A DNA stretch of 64,000 bases from positions 24,984 through 88,983 of the forward strand of contig NZ_NFJT01000012.1 in NCBI RefSeq assembly GCF_002160015.1, given 5' to 3'. Below are positions 9,587 through 18,296 of the stretch, piece after piece. The notes beneath the pieces were generated by a model, which ran no database searches, was not told the origin of the DNA, and was given only the letters and a program-made list of their open reading frames with translations. How positions within the stretch are numbered: position 1 is the stretch's first letter; the number at the start of each line of letters is the position of its first letter. The translations under genes were made by a program, and so were the position numbers. The stretch comes from Anaerofilum sp. An201. Lineage in GTDB: Bacteria; Bacillota; Clostridia; Oscillospirales; Ruminococcaceae.

Positions 9587-9630
9587 AGGGGAATGTTCTC
9601 CTTTTTTGTGGATTTGACGGGAAATCGCAG

Positions 9631-9654
9631 TTCCGACCGACCGGTCGGTCGGAA
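9631..9654. promoter_or_regulatory. perfect palindromic TetR operator
   Basis: A 24-bp perfect palindrome centred on GACCGACCGGTCGGTC, immediately downstream of the -10 of the RND-tetR promoter. Size and position fit a TetR dimer-pair operator acting as a road-block or promoter-occlusion site. Confidence 0.85.
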
Positions 9655-9664
9655 AACAATTTTA

Positions 9665-9693
9665 AATATAGCCATTTTCACATTTGCACGCAA
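9665..9693 (-). promoter_or_regulatory. promoter of the RND-tetR operon
   Basis: Reading leftward: TTGCGT, 17 bp, TATATT. The start point would fall at or inside the adjacent TetR palindrome. Confidence 0.65.
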
Positions 9694-9726
9694 GGGGATT
9701 TTGCGCACAAAACAGGCGAATGCAGC

Positions 9727-9755
9727 TTGCGGGGAAAACCAAGGAATGCTATACT
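9727..9755 (+). promoter_or_regulatory. promoter of the GNAT gene
   Basis: TTGCGG, 17 bp, TATACT, about 30 bp before the GNAT start. It is divergent from the RND promoter, about 35 bp away. Confidence 0.6.
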
Positions 9756-9784
9756 TTGAAAAAACTCCCAAGGAGGAATTCTGT

Positions 9785-10336
9785 ATGCAGCACAAGGGAA
9801 CCGTTTGTCTGGAAAGCCGCCGCCTTCTGCTGCGGCCGTTCACAATGCAGGACGCCCCTGCCATGTTTCTGAACTGGGCGTCCGACAGCGAGGTGACCGC
9901 ATTTCTCACCTGGCCTGCCCATGCGAGTGTGGAGGTGACCGAGGCGGTGCTGAAAGACTGGACCGCACAGTATGCCGACAAGAAATACTACCAATGGGCG
10001 ATCGTGCTCAAAGACCTGGGACAGCCCATCGGCAGCATCACGGTGAACAATGTGATCGACGACAACCTCAAAATGGCGCATGTCGGCTACTGCATTGGGC
10101 GCGCCTGGTGGGGCAAAGGCATTACCACCGAGGCCATGCAGACGGTGATGGACTTTCTGTTCGACGAGGTGGGCGTGAATCGGGTGGAATCGCTGCACAA
10201 CACCCGCAACGGCGCTTCTGGTGCGGTGATGCGAAAGTGCGGCATGAAATTTGAAGGCATCCACCGCCAGGCCGACTGGAGCAACGCCGGACTTGGAGAT
10301 GCTGCGTACTACGCTCTGCTGGCACAGGAGCGGTAA
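9785..10336 (+). CDS. RimJ/RimL-type GNAT N-acetyltransferase
   Basis: 183 residues. The N-terminal TxRLLLRPF-type strand (SRRLLLRPFTMQDA) is the RimJ/RimL hallmark; IGRAWWGKGITTEAM near residues 103-117 is the acetyl-CoA loop; the C-terminal GAVMRKCGMKFEG is conserved. The ATG at 9785 follows AAGGAGGAATTCT. It probably acetylates a protein N-terminus or small amine; the substrate cannot be read from the sequence. A terminator follows. Confidence 0.88.
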   Translation: MQHKGTVCLESRRLLLRPFTMQDAPAMFLNWASDSEVTAFLTWPAHASVEVTEAVLKDWTAQYADKKYYQWAIVLKDLGQPIGSITVNNVIDDNLKMAHVGYCIGRAWWGKGITTEAMQTVMDFLFDEVGVNRVESLHNTRNGASGAVMRKCGMKFEGIHRQADWSNAGLGDAAYYALLAQER

Positions 10337-10360
10337 ACAGGTTTCTATTTGTAAAACGGA

Positions 10361-10405
10361 AAAGCCCGCGCACCGATACGGAGACGGTGTGCGGGTTTTG
10401 TGTTT
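10361..10405. terminator. intrinsic terminator
   Basis: An 11-bp stem (CCCGCGCACCG / CGGTGTGCGGG, one G-T) followed by TTTTGTGTTTTC, and A-rich on the other side. It serves the convergent GNAT and TetR genes. Confidence 0.8.
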
Positions 10406-10427
10406 TCTATACAGGGGGACGCCGCCG

Positions 10428-11015
10428 TCAGGCGGGCGCCAAGCCGCGCATCCAGTAGCGCAGGTCACGCTGTGCCTTGGGCCACAGCGTTCCCTCACAG
10501 CCGCACAGACACCAGTCGAACAGCAGCCCCCGCAGAAAGCGCCAGAATAGTTCCATCAGTTCCTCGGCGGTATAGTCGCCGGTGAGCAGTCCGGCCTGCT
10601 GGCAGCGTACACAGTGGTGCCGCATCGCCTGTAGAAGCGGACGGGCAGGACTGCGATATTCGCGGGATTCCCCTTTCAGCAGCACGCGGTAGTAGGACGG
10701 CATGGCACGGCCCACCACCTGCTGGATATATTCCAGATACTCGCGAAAAATAAAGTACAGCGATTCCATCGGCGAAAGTTCCTCGCACTGGCGCACAAGG
10801 TCCGGCGTGATGACGCGGTCAAAATCCAGAAAGGCTTGCAGAACCAGCTGATCCTTGCTGGCATAGTGATGATAAAACGCTCCGTTCGATACACCGGCCC
10901 GGCGGCAGATCTGACGCACGGTGACTGCATCGTAGTCTTTCTCGCGGCTGAGCTGGAGCACGGCGTCCAGCAAAGCCGAGCGGGTGGCGTCGGCACAAGG
11001 ATACTGCTTTTTCAT
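10428..11015 (-). CDS. TetR/AcrR-family transcriptional regulator
   Basis: 195 residues from the ATG at 11015 (CAAAAGGAGTTTTTGGG upstream); a longer in-frame extension lacks a ribosome site. The HTH is near residues 25-50 (VTVRQICRRAGVSNGAFYHHYASKD). The C-terminal half is Cys/Trp-containing and unassigned. It is divergent from degV with overlapping promoters, so DegV or itself is the likeliest target. Confidence 0.88.
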   Translation of the reverse strand: MKKQYPCADATRSALLDAVLQLSREKDYDAVTVRQICRRAGVSNGAFYHHYASKDQLVLQAFLDFDRVITPDLVRQCEELSPMESLYFIFREYLEYIQQVVGRAMPSYYRVLLKGESREYRSPARPLLQAMRHHCVRCQQAGLLTGDYTAEELMELFWRFLRGLLFDWCLCGCEGTLWPKAQRDLRYWMRGLAPA

Positions 11016-11046
11016 CCCAAAAACTCCTTTTGCGGGTGTTATACAC

Positions 11047-11093
11047 ATTATAATTAAAGTTGCATTGACAAACAAGACCGAATTGTGTACCAT
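11047..11093. promoter_or_regulatory. overlapping divergent promoters of tetR and degV
   Basis: Rightward: TTGACA (11065-11070), 17 bp, TACCAT (11088-11093). Leftward: TTGTTT (11075-11070), 17 bp, TATAAT (11052-11047). The -35 boxes touch, so binding by one polymerase should interfere with the other. Confidence 0.6.
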
Positions 11094-11164
11094 TTTATCA
11101 TATGAATACAGAGCGCTGCTCCGCTTTGCATCGCCCTATGGACAGGAAAAGGAGATTGAAGGTT

Positions 11165-12016
11165 ATGCGTATCGCTCTTGTCACCGATACCAACAGCGGG
11201 ATCCCCGCCGACGAGGCCCGGCAACTGAACATCGAACTGCTGCCCATGCCGTTTTTCATCGACGGCAAGGTATACTACGAGGGCGTGGACCTGTCGGCTC
11301 CGGAATTCTACGAAGCACAGGCCTCCGGCTGCAACATCACCACCTCGCAGCCGTCGCCCGGCGATGTGACCGCTCTGTGGGACCGCCTGCTGCAGGACCA
11401 CGACGCGGTGGTGCACATCCCGATGTCCAGCGGATTGAGCAATTCCTGCGCCACCGCCCAGATGCTGGCAATGGAATACGGCGGCCGGGTGCAGGTGGCC
11501 GATGTGCGCCGCATCTCGATGACCCAGCGGCAGGCAGCGCTGGACGCCCTGCGGCTGATCGAGCGCGGTCTGGACCCGGTGCAGGTGCGGGTGCGGCTGG
11601 AGGAAACCGCCCTGCGCAGCAGCATCTATGTGACCCCCGACACCCTCGTCTATCTGAAAAAGGGCGGGCGCATCACCCCTGCGGCGGCGGCGATCGGCAG
11701 CGTGCTGAATATCAAGCCGGTGCTGCAGATCCAGGGCGGCAAGATCGACGCCTTTGCCAAGGTGCGCGGGATGCGGCAGGCGGCGACCTGCATGCTGAAC
11801 GCCCTGCACGACGATCTGAACGGACGGTTCGCCGGCAAAAAGGTGAAGATCATGGCGGCCTATTCCGGCAGCGACGAAGTGGGCGAGCGGTGGCTTGCCT
11901 GGATGCACGAGCAGTTCCCCGGCCAGGAGATCTGCGCCGCGCCGCTGTCGCTGAGCATCGCCTGTCACACCGGGCCGGGCGCCATCGGTCTGGGGTGCAG
12001 CGAGTACGAGGAATAA
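11165..12016 (+). CDS. DegV-family fatty-acid-binding protein
   Basis: 283 residues from the ATG at 11165 (AAAAGGAGATTGAAGG upstream). N-terminal ALVTDTNSGIP, then SQPSPGDV and the central MSSGLSNSC serine loop, are DegV signatures; the C-terminal CHTGPGAIGLG loop completes the lipid pocket. DegV proteins bind fatty acids; some (FakB) present them to the fatty-acid kinase FakA. No fakA is nearby. Full length. Confidence 0.9.
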   Translation: MRIALVTDTNSGIPADEARQLNIELLPMPFFIDGKVYYEGVDLSAPEFYEAQASGCNITTSQPSPGDVTALWDRLLQDHDAVVHIPMSSGLSNSCATAQMLAMEYGGRVQVADVRRISMTQRQAALDALRLIERGLDPVQVRVRLEETALRSSIYVTPDTLVYLKKGGRITPAAAAIGSVLNIKPVLQIQGGKIDAFAKVRGMRQAATCMLNALHDDLNGRFAGKKVKIMAAYSGSDEVGERWLAWMHEQFPGQEICAAPLSLSIACHTGPGAIGLGCSEYEE

Positions 12017-12041
12017 GCGCGGACATCCGTTTTTTTACACA

Positions 12042-12080
12042 GAGCAAAGCGCCCGGCCGAGCGGTCGGGCGCTTTTGCTT
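12042..12080. terminator. intrinsic terminator after degV
   Basis: A strong GC stem AGCGCCCGGCCG / CGGTCGGGCGCT flanked by AAA and TTTTG lies between convergent genes. Confidence 0.82.
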
Positions 12081-12084
12081 TGTG

Positions 12085-12414
12085 TCAGGAGCAGCCGTGG
12101 TGTGCCTGCCCATGTCTGTGCCGGCCGCCTGTGCGGGCCTGGCCGGGATAGTTGTCGCAGACGCCGTCGCCGTCGGCATCTGTGCAGGCATTTCGGCAGC
12201 CGGCGCCGCCCTGCCGCGCGGCACAATAGTCACAGATGCCGTCTGCGTTTTCATCGGTATAGGTTCCGCCGCACGGGCCTGTGCAGACCTTTGCCACAGC
12301 CGCCATATCCGGCGCGGCAGCCTCCTGTCCGCTGCTTCCCAGCGCCAGCACGCTGCCGGTTCCTGCACAGAGCACCAGCACCGCAGCGGCTGCACCGAGT
12401 ATCTTCCGTTTCAT
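12085..12414 (-). CDS. small secreted Cys-rich protein with DxDxDGxC repeats
   Basis: 109 residues from the ATG at 12414 (AGGAGGGAGAACA upstream). It has a clear signal peptide (MKRKILGAAAAVLVLCAG), then two repeats of the form C-T-D-x-(N/D)-x-D-G-(I/V)-C-D (TDENADGICDYC and TDADGDGVCDNY), resembling EF-hand or thrombospondin-type-3 Ca-binding loops locked by cysteines, and a His-rich end (GGRHRHGQAHHGCS). It could bind calcium or transition metal outside the cell. Function unknown. Confidence 0.75.
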   Translation of the reverse strand: MKRKILGAAAAVLVLCAGTGSVLALGSSGQEAAAPDMAAVAKVCTGPCGGTYTDENADGICDYCAARQGGAGCRNACTDADGDGVCDNYPGQARTGGRHRHGQAHHGCS

Positions 12415-12502
12415 TGTTCTCCCTCCTAAAAGAAGTATACTCCTTTTGGAAGCTATACGCAATACAGCTTGGAACACCAGTCTCATCCATCCGCCGTACA
12501 GG

Positions 12503-13198
12503 TTATTTTTTCTGGGCCGAAACCTCCATCTGGGACCGCAGCATCTCCACCGCCCGCTTTTCCAACCGGCTGATATAGCTGCGGCTGACCCCCAGCACCG
12601 CCGCCACCTCGTTCTGTGTCATGGGAGGTTGGCCAGCCATCCCATACCGCAGCAGGATCACCTGCCGCTCTCTGCCCTGCAGCCGGTCCACAAGGCCGCG
12701 CAGGCGCTGCAGCTCTTCCCGCAGTTCCAGGTCTTCGTTCAGGACAAAGTTGTCCTGCAGAGTGTCCAGGATGGTGAGCGTCCCGCTGTCACGCCCCGCC
12801 TCCACCGGCTCCTGCAGCGAGATCAGGCCGGTATTTTTGCGCTCGGACCGAAAGTGCATCAGGATCTCGTTTTCTATACAGCGGGCCGCATAGGTGGCAA
12901 AGCGCGCCCCCTTTTTGTAGTCGAAGCTGTTCACCGCTTTGATGAGGCCGATCGTCCCTATGCTGATGAGGTCCTCCTGATCCGCCGGTGCGGAATAATA
13001 TTTTTTGGCCACATGCGCCACCAGACGGAGATTGTGCCGGATCAGCAGTTCCTTGGCAGTCTGGTCGCCCGCCGCCAGACGCTCGAAGGCTTCGATCTCT
13101 CTGCGCGCCGGCAGCGGCTGCGGGAAGCTTGAGCTTTCCAGATGCAAGGCCAGATACAAAAAACGGACAGCCACCACACCAAAAATCGATGCAAGCAT
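12503..13198 (-). CDS. sigK: RNA polymerase sporulation sigma factor SigK
   Basis: 231 residues. A short hydrophobic N-terminus (pro-SigK-like) is followed by FPQPLPARREIEAFERLAAGD; region 2 contains LISIGTIGLIKAVNSFD and ATYAARCIENEILMHFRS; region 4 has a C-terminal HTH (MTQNEVAAVLGVSRSYISRLEKRA). SigK drives late mother-cell gene expression in sporulation. The gene is uninterrupted, with no skin-type element. The ATG at 13198 is preferred; a GTG one codon upstream is possible. Confidence 0.88.
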   Translation of the reverse strand: MLASIFGVVAVRFLYLALHLESSSFPQPLPARREIEAFERLAAGDQTAKELLIRHNLRLVAHVAKKYYSAPADQEDLISIGTIGLIKAVNSFDYKKGARFATYAARCIENEILMHFRSERKNTGLISLQEPVEAGRDSGTLTILDTLQDNFVLNEDLELREELQRLRGLVDRLQGRERQVILLRYGMAGQPPMTQNEVAAVLGVSRSYISRLEKRAVEMLRSQMEVSAQKK

Positions 13199-13284
13199 CA
13201 CAACTCATCCCCTTTTTGCCAATATACAACTACCCTATTCCCCTCTGCCTGCAAAAATGCCCAAATCCCCGCCTGTACAAAAAA

Positions 13285-13316
13285 CAAACGCCTGCCCCAT
13301 CGGGACAGACGTTTGC
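13285..13316 (-). terminator. terminator after the PASTA kinase-like gene
   Basis: The stem pairs CAAACG(C)CTG(C)CCC with GGGACAGACGTTTG through G-T pairs; reading leftward it is followed by a TTTTTTG run. Confidence 0.78.
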
Positions 13317-13332
13317 TTGTATCTGTTTCGGT

Positions 13333-14970
13333 TCAGGCTTGCGGGTCCTGCGGCTCGGAACCCGGCTCCGGAGTGGCGGTGGGTTGCGGCGCTTCGCCGG
13401 CCACCCGCACGATGACGCTCTCGTCGGAGGTGACCTTGCCGTTTTCGGCAGGCACGGTCTCCACTACACAGTTGACAGGCTGGCTGCCGTCGTTCTCCAC
13501 GATCTCCACCGAAATGTTCTGGATGCCGGCCTGGTTCAGGGCGGATTTTGCACCGTCCAGCGTATATCCGATCACGTTGGGCACGGTGAACTCCTCTTTG
13601 CCCTTGCTGACCACCAGATGGATCGTGTTGTCGGAAGAAGCCGGCGTCTCACCCGCTTCGGGGTCCTGCGAGATGATGTAGCCTTCCTCCACCGTGTCGC
13701 TGTATTCCTGGGTGACCGAGAAATCGTACAGATTGGTGTATTGGGAATTGCGGGTGACGTCGGTGTATTTCTTGCCGACAAAGTTCGGCACGCCCTCCGT
13801 GACCTGCGAGGAGGCGGAGGAGGAGCTGGGCGCCGCCGAAGAAGAGGAGGGCTTGCCGCTTCCGCCGAAGATCACCACCAGCAGGATCAGCGCCAGAATC
13901 ACACCTGCGGCCACAGTGCCGCCGATGATCCAGTACTGCTTGGGAATGCTGTTGCCGGACGCCGCGTCTTTGGGCTGGGAGCGGGCGAGCTCCCTGGCCT
14001 GCTCGGGGTCGGACAGGCCGCCCAGCAGCTCTGCAACGGTTTGCAGACGGCCGGAGGCATCCAGACGCATGGCGGCCTGCAGCACCGCCGAGAACTCCGC
14101 CGGGACCCCCGGCTGCACCACGTGGGCGGGGCGCAGACTGTCGGAAATGCGGCGCTCGCCGGCCGGAGCGGGCTGCACGCCGGTGACCATGCGGTAGATC
14201 ACGGCCGCAATGCCGTACACGTCGGTGAAGCGGCCGGAGAACTCCGCGGCGGAATACTGCTCTGGGGCGGAATACCCATCGTACAGCTGGTGCTTCAGCT
14301 CGCCGCCCTCGGCGCGCAGGCCGCTGGTGGCAAATCCGCCCAGACGCGCCTCGCCGCGGGAGGTGATGCGGATGTTCTGCGGGCAGATGCCCTGATGGAT
14401 CAGGCCGTGTCCGTGCAGCAGCGATACCGCTTCCAGCACCGGGCGCAGCAGGTTCAGCGTTTCCTGGGGAGAGAGCGGCGCCGACCGCTTGGCAAGATAA
14501 TCGGCCAGCGTGATGCCGTCCATGTATTCCATCACACCGTACACGGTGCCGTTCTGCTCCAGCACGTCCCGCACCTGCACCAGGCCCGGCTGGCGCTGCA
14601 GGCCCTGCAGAGTGCGGTACAGCTCGGCAAAGTCCATCCGCGTGGTTTTGAACAGCACCTCGCTGCCCTTTTTGGGACCGACAGTCAGCACATCGCCGCC
14701 GTCGTCACACAGGGTGACCGGACGGTACTCCTTGATGACCACGAACATGCGGGCCACGTTGTCCACGGCTTTGTAGGTCACGCCTTCGCCGTCGATCGAA
14801 AGATAGCTGCCGATGGTGTAGCGGCCGTCCAGCACCGTCCCCAGCGGCAGGGTGCCGGAAGGATTCTTGTTTTCCAGACTGGCGCCACAAAAAGGGCAGA
14901 CCGTCTGCTGCCGCTCCACACCAGACAGACAGAACGGGCAGATCATTTGCTCTTTCACGAATTTTTCCAC
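13333..14970 (-). CDS. zinc-ribbon / PASTA serine-threonine kinase-like protein, probable pseudokinase
   Basis: 545 residues: a zinc ribbon with two CPFC pairs (Cys11/14, Cys25/28), a protein-kinase-like domain (~50-315), a membrane segment (347-369), a Ser-rich linker and two extracellular PASTA domains (VPNFVGKK and VPNVIGYT starts). The ATP lysine (VVIK, Lys80) and the APE motif (233-239) are kept, but the catalytic loop reads HQGICPQN instead of HRDxxxxN and DFG is replaced by GGF (211-213), so both catalytic aspartates are absent. It is probably a sensor of muropeptides that signals without phosphotransfer. A GTG four codons inside fits the GAGGTG ribosome site better. Confidence 0.85.
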   Translation of the reverse strand: MEKFVKEQMICPFCLSGVERQQTVCPFCGASLENKNPSGTLPLGTVLDGRYTIGSYLSIDGEGVTYKAVDNVARMFVVIKEYRPVTLCDDGGDVLTVGPKKGSEVLFKTTRMDFAELYRTLQGLQRQPGLVQVRDVLEQNGTVYGVMEYMDGITLADYLAKRSAPLSPQETLNLLRPVLEAVSLLHGHGLIHQGICPQNIRITSRGEARLGGFATSGLRAEGGELKHQLYDGYSAPEQYSAAEFSGRFTDVYGIAAVIYRMVTGVQPAPAGERRISDSLRPAHVVQPGVPAEFSAVLQAAMRLDASGRLQTVAELLGGLSDPEQARELARSQPKDAASGNSIPKQYWIIGGTVAAGVILALILLVVIFGGSGKPSSSSAAPSSSSASSQVTEGVPNFVGKKYTDVTRNSQYTNLYDFSVTQEYSDTVEEGYIISQDPEAGETPASSDNTIHLVVSKGKEEFTVPNVIGYTLDGAKSALNQAGIQNISVEIVENDGSQPVNCVVETVPAENGKVTSDESVIVRVAGEAPQPTATPEPGSEPQDPQA

Positions 14971-15113
14971 CTCATATTCTCATCGCATCGCCGCACACGC
15001 GGCGACACGGCCGCCCGCCTGCACACGCCTGCATCGCAAAGATTTCCGGTGCGGAATGCGGGAGACCGAACAGTTAAAATTTGGAAATGGGAATTATGGC
15101 TATAACTTTTAAA

Positions 15114-15142
15114 AGTATACCACGATGCCAATTTCAAGTCAA
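15114..15142 (-). promoter_or_regulatory. promoter of the PASTA pseudokinase gene
   Basis: Leftward: TTGACT, 17 bp, TATACT. It leaves a leader of roughly 135 nt before the coding start. Confidence 0.65.
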
Positions 15143-15163
15143 CAGAGCAGCCCGGCTGTTTCG

Positions 15164-15192
15164 TTGACTTCTCCCGGTCTTTCTGCTATTCT
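15164..15192 (+). promoter_or_regulatory. promoter of the GNAT gene
   Basis: TTGACT, 17 bp, TATTCT, about 30 bp before the ribosome site of the GNAT gene. It is divergent from the pseudokinase promoter. Confidence 0.62.
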
Positions 15193-15226
15193 CAACATAT
15201 AAGCAGAAGGACAGGAGGCAGCTGCT

Positions 15227-15691
15227 ATGGAATTGATTTTTCAGCCGTTGACGCAGATCCATGCACTGGAAATTGCAAACGAGTGGAAATATGCCGGTAT
15301 CTATTCTTTTTATGATATGACCGCCGATGCGGAGGACTACGAAGAATTTATAGATGAAACCCGGAGAAATCAAAACGACCACTACGAAGTTTTGGAAAAC
15401 GACGAATTGATCGGATTTTTTTGTGTGATCCGGGAAAATCTGTCGATCGAGATTGGCCTTGGCATGAGACCGGACATCTGCGGCAAAGGCAGAGGGAAGC
15501 AATTTGTCGGGCAAATTTGCGATTTTCTGGAGCGCACGTATACATTTGACAAACTCATCATGAATGTGGCGACCTTCAATCAAAGGGCCATAAACGTATA
15601 TCGTTCATGCGGCTTCAAGGACCTTGAAATCACAAGGCGCAATTCCAACGGCGGAGTATACGAATTTTTAACTTTGGTGAAACAGGCCTGA
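15227..15691 (+). CDS. GNAT-family N-acetyltransferase
   Basis: 154 residues with the acetyl-CoA motif GMRPDICGKGRGKQF near residues 79-93 and the C-terminal NQRAINVYRSCGFK. The ATG follows ACAGGAGGCAGCT. Base composition is clearly more AT-rich than its neighbours, suggesting recent acquisition. Substrate unknown. Confidence 0.85.
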   Translation: MELIFQPLTQIHALEIANEWKYAGIYSFYDMTADAEDYEEFIDETRRNQNDHYEVLENDELIGFFCVIRENLSIEIGLGMRPDICGKGRGKQFVGQICDFLERTYTFDKLIMNVATFNQRAINVYRSCGFKDLEITRRNSNGGVYEFLTLVKQA

Positions 15692-15716
15692 ATCCCCCTT
15701 GCATGCACCGATGCGG

Positions 15717-15752
15717 CAAACAGCCCCAAAACATTTGTTTTGGGGCTGTTTG
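15717..15752. terminator. perfect 17-bp hairpin terminator
   Basis: The arm CAAACAGCCCCAAAACA is an exact inverted repeat across two central Ts. It lies downstream of the GNAT gene. Confidence 0.82.
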
Positions 15753-15780
15753 CATACGCAGCACCGCGAACTTGACAAAA

Positions 15781-15816
15781 AGCCCGCACAGGAGAGCAGC
15801 TGCTCTCCCGCGCGGG
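15781..15816 (-). terminator. terminator of the pheST operon
   Basis: A stem GCCCGCxCxGGAGAGCAG / CTGCTCTCCxGxGCGGGC with two mismatches; leftward it is followed by TTTTTGTC. Confidence 0.75.
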
Positions 15817-15842
15817 CGGGAACGTGCGCGGAGCGTTTCGGG

Positions 15843-18284
15843 TCAGCGCACGTCGATGTTCAGTTTGTGCTTGAGGTTGCCCAGGATCTTGTTCATGAAG
15901 CGGTCGAGATCCTTGGGGGTCAGGGCCTTGTCAGTGGGGACGAAGGAGATCTTGAAGGCCATGCTCTTCCTGCCTTCGCCCACCTGCTCGCCGCGGTAGA
16001 CGTCGAACAGCTCCACGTCGCCCACCTGCTTGCAGGCCTTGCGGATCTCGTCGGTGAGGGTGCCGCAGGGCATCTCCTCACCCACCACCAGCGCCAGGTC
16101 GCGGGTGACGGTGGCGAACTCGGAAATGGGCCGGTAGCGCATGCCTTCCGGCAGCAGGGTGCACAGGGCAGCCCAGTCGATCTCGCCCAGGAAGATCTTG
16201 TGGTTGGCCTTGCTGTCTTTGGGCAGCTTCAGCTCGGCGGTGACCTCGTTGGCCAGCTTGCCGAACACGCCCACCTTTTTGCCGCCGCACAGGATATTGG
16301 CGGCAATGCCGGGATGCAGCCAGGCGACGTCCTCGGCGCGGGTGTACTCGAACTGCACGCCGAACGCCTCGCCCAGCGCCTCCACGGTGCCCTTCACGGT
16401 GAAGAAGTCCTCCTCGTCGCCGAAGGCCGCGAAGCCCAGGTGCGGGATCTCGTCGGGCAGCTCGGTGACCGGCTGCTGGCGGGGCACATAGATGTTGGAC
16501 AGCTCAAAGAGGCGGCCGGCGCTGTTGCCGCGCTTGAGGTTCTCCACCACCGTGTTCAGCATCGACGGCGCCAGCAGCGGGCGCATGATGGTGAGGTTGG
16601 AGGTGATGGGGTTCAGCAGGCGGATGACGTTCCGCTCGGGAGCGTCGGCGGGCAGGTGCAGGGCGTCCAGATCGGCGTCGGCATAGAAAGCCAGCGTCGA
16701 GATCTCGTTGTAGCCCTGGCTGCACATGCTGCGCTTCAGCTTGGCGCGGCGCTGCTGCTGCGGGTTCAGGCCGCCGTTGGTGACGCTGGAATCGGACAGG
16801 AAGGTGGGTACGATGTGCTCGTAGCCGTACTCGCGGATGACCTCCTCGGCCAGGTCCGGCTCGCCGATCTCGATGTCCTCGCGCCAGCGGGGGGCCACCA
16901 CATGCAGGCAGTCGCCCTCCTGCTCCACCTCGAACTGCAGGCGGCGCAGGATGTCCAGAATGTCCTCGGCGGGGACGTCGATGCCCAAAATGCGGTTGAT
17001 GCCGCGGATGCTGGCGTCGAAGCGCTTGCCGGTGCGGGGGGCGCCGGCGCTGACGTCGAAGGCGCTGGCGGTGACTTCGCCGCAGCCCAGCTCCTCGATC
17101 AGGTGCAGCGCGCGCGCCATGCCCAGCTCGCAGGTGTATTCCGAGATGCCCTTCTCGTAGTGGCTGGAGGAATCGGTGCTCTGGCCCAGGCTGCGGGAGG
17201 TCTTGCGGATGTTGTCGCGCATGAACTTGGCAGACTCGAACAGCAGCTGGGTGGTGTTCGGGGTGATCTCGCTGTTCAGGCCGCCCATGATGCCGGCCAG
17301 CGCCACCGGCTTCGCGCCGTCGCAGATGACCAGGTTGCTGGGATTCAGGGCGAACTCCTTGCCGTCCAGCGTGACGATGCTCTCGCCGTCACGGGCGCGG
17401 CGGACGATGATGCGGGTGCTTTCCAGCGTGCTCATGTCGAAAGCGTGCATCGGCTGGCCGATCTCCAGCATCACGTAGTTGGTGATGTCCACCACGTTGC
17501 TGATGCTGCGCAGGCCGCACAGCGCCAGGTGGCGGCGCATCCAGCGGGGGGACTGGCCGGGGGTGATGTTGCGCACGCCGTGGCCCAGATAGCGGGGGCA
17601 GAGGTCGGGCGCTTCCACCGTGATGTCCAGGCCGGGATAGACGAACTCGCTGGCGGTGTAGTTGGTGGCGGGCATCTTGAGCGGCTTGTTCAGCACGGCG
17701 GCCACCTCGCGGGCAATGCCCAGCACCGACTGGCAGTCGGCGCGGTTGGCGGTGACCGAGATGTCGAAGATGCAGTCGTCCAGGCCCACCAGCGGCTTGA
17801 TGTCGGTGCCCACAGGGGCGTCCTCGGGCAAAACCAGCAGGCCGAAATAATCGGCGCCGGGGTACAGGTCGTCGTTCAGGCCCAGCTCGGTGCCGCTGCA
17901 CAGCATGCCGAAGCTGTCGTAGCCGCGCAGCTTGCCTTTCTTGATGGTGGCCACTCCCTCCACCGTCTTGTGGTCCCTGCCGGTGGCCAGCACGGTGGCG
18001 CCGGGCAGCGCACAGGGATATTTGCCGCCTGCACGCACATTGTCGGCGCCGCAGCAGATCTGCAGCAGCTCGCCGGTGCCGGCGTCCACTTTGCACACGG
18101 ACAGGTGGGTGTCGGGGATCTTCTCGCACTCCACCACAAGGCCCACCACCACATTGGTGATGTCGCGGCCGATGTCGACCCGCTCCTCCACTTCAAAACC
18201 GCAGCTGAACAGCTTTTCTTCCAGTTCCTGCGGGGTGACGTCGATGTCTACATATTCCTTCAGCCAGCTGAATGGTACTTTCAT
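15843..18284 (-). CDS. pheT: phenylalanyl-tRNA synthetase beta subunit
   Basis: 813 residues, full length. An N-terminal PheT-N / tRNA-binding OB domain (~40-155), B3/4 editing domain (~205-370), B5 domain (~400-470), the catalytic-like core and a C-terminal anticodon-binding FDX-ACB domain ending in NKILGNLKHKLNIDVR. GGAGGCAGAACC precedes the ATG. It starts 12 bp after pheS and shares its T-box control. Confidence 0.96.
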   Translation of the reverse strand: MKVPFSWLKEYVDIDVTPQELEEKLFSCGFEVEERVDIGRDITNVVVGLVVECEKIPDTHLSVCKVDAGTGELLQICCGADNVRAGGKYPCALPGATVLATGRDHKTVEGVATIKKGKLRGYDSFGMLCSGTELGLNDDLYPGADYFGLLVLPEDAPVGTDIKPLVGLDDCIFDISVTANRADCQSVLGIAREVAAVLNKPLKMPATNYTASEFVYPGLDITVEAPDLCPRYLGHGVRNITPGQSPRWMRRHLALCGLRSISNVVDITNYVMLEIGQPMHAFDMSTLESTRIIVRRARDGESIVTLDGKEFALNPSNLVICDGAKPVALAGIMGGLNSEITPNTTQLLFESAKFMRDNIRKTSRSLGQSTDSSSHYEKGISEYTCELGMARALHLIEELGCGEVTASAFDVSAGAPRTGKRFDASIRGINRILGIDVPAEDILDILRRLQFEVEQEGDCLHVVAPRWREDIEIGEPDLAEEVIREYGYEHIVPTFLSDSSVTNGGLNPQQQRRAKLKRSMCSQGYNEISTLAFYADADLDALHLPADAPERNVIRLLNPITSNLTIMRPLLAPSMLNTVVENLKRGNSAGRLFELSNIYVPRQQPVTELPDEIPHLGFAAFGDEEDFFTVKGTVEALGEAFGVQFEYTRAEDVAWLHPGIAANILCGGKKVGVFGKLANEVTAELKLPKDSKANHKIFLGEIDWAALCTLLPEGMRYRPISEFATVTRDLALVVGEEMPCGTLTDEIRKACKQVGDVELFDVYRGEQVGEGRKSMAFKISFVPTDKALTPKDLDRFMNKILGNLKHKLNIDVR

Positions 18285-18296
18285 GGTTCTGCCTCC

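Noticed and set aside
4121..10336. A 2071-codon rightward open frame
   Set aside because: It is antisense to the RND, TetR and lectin genes; its His/Gln/Gly-rich product is the usual artefact of GC-rich complement. Only its last 183 codons are a real gene (GNAT, 9785-10336).
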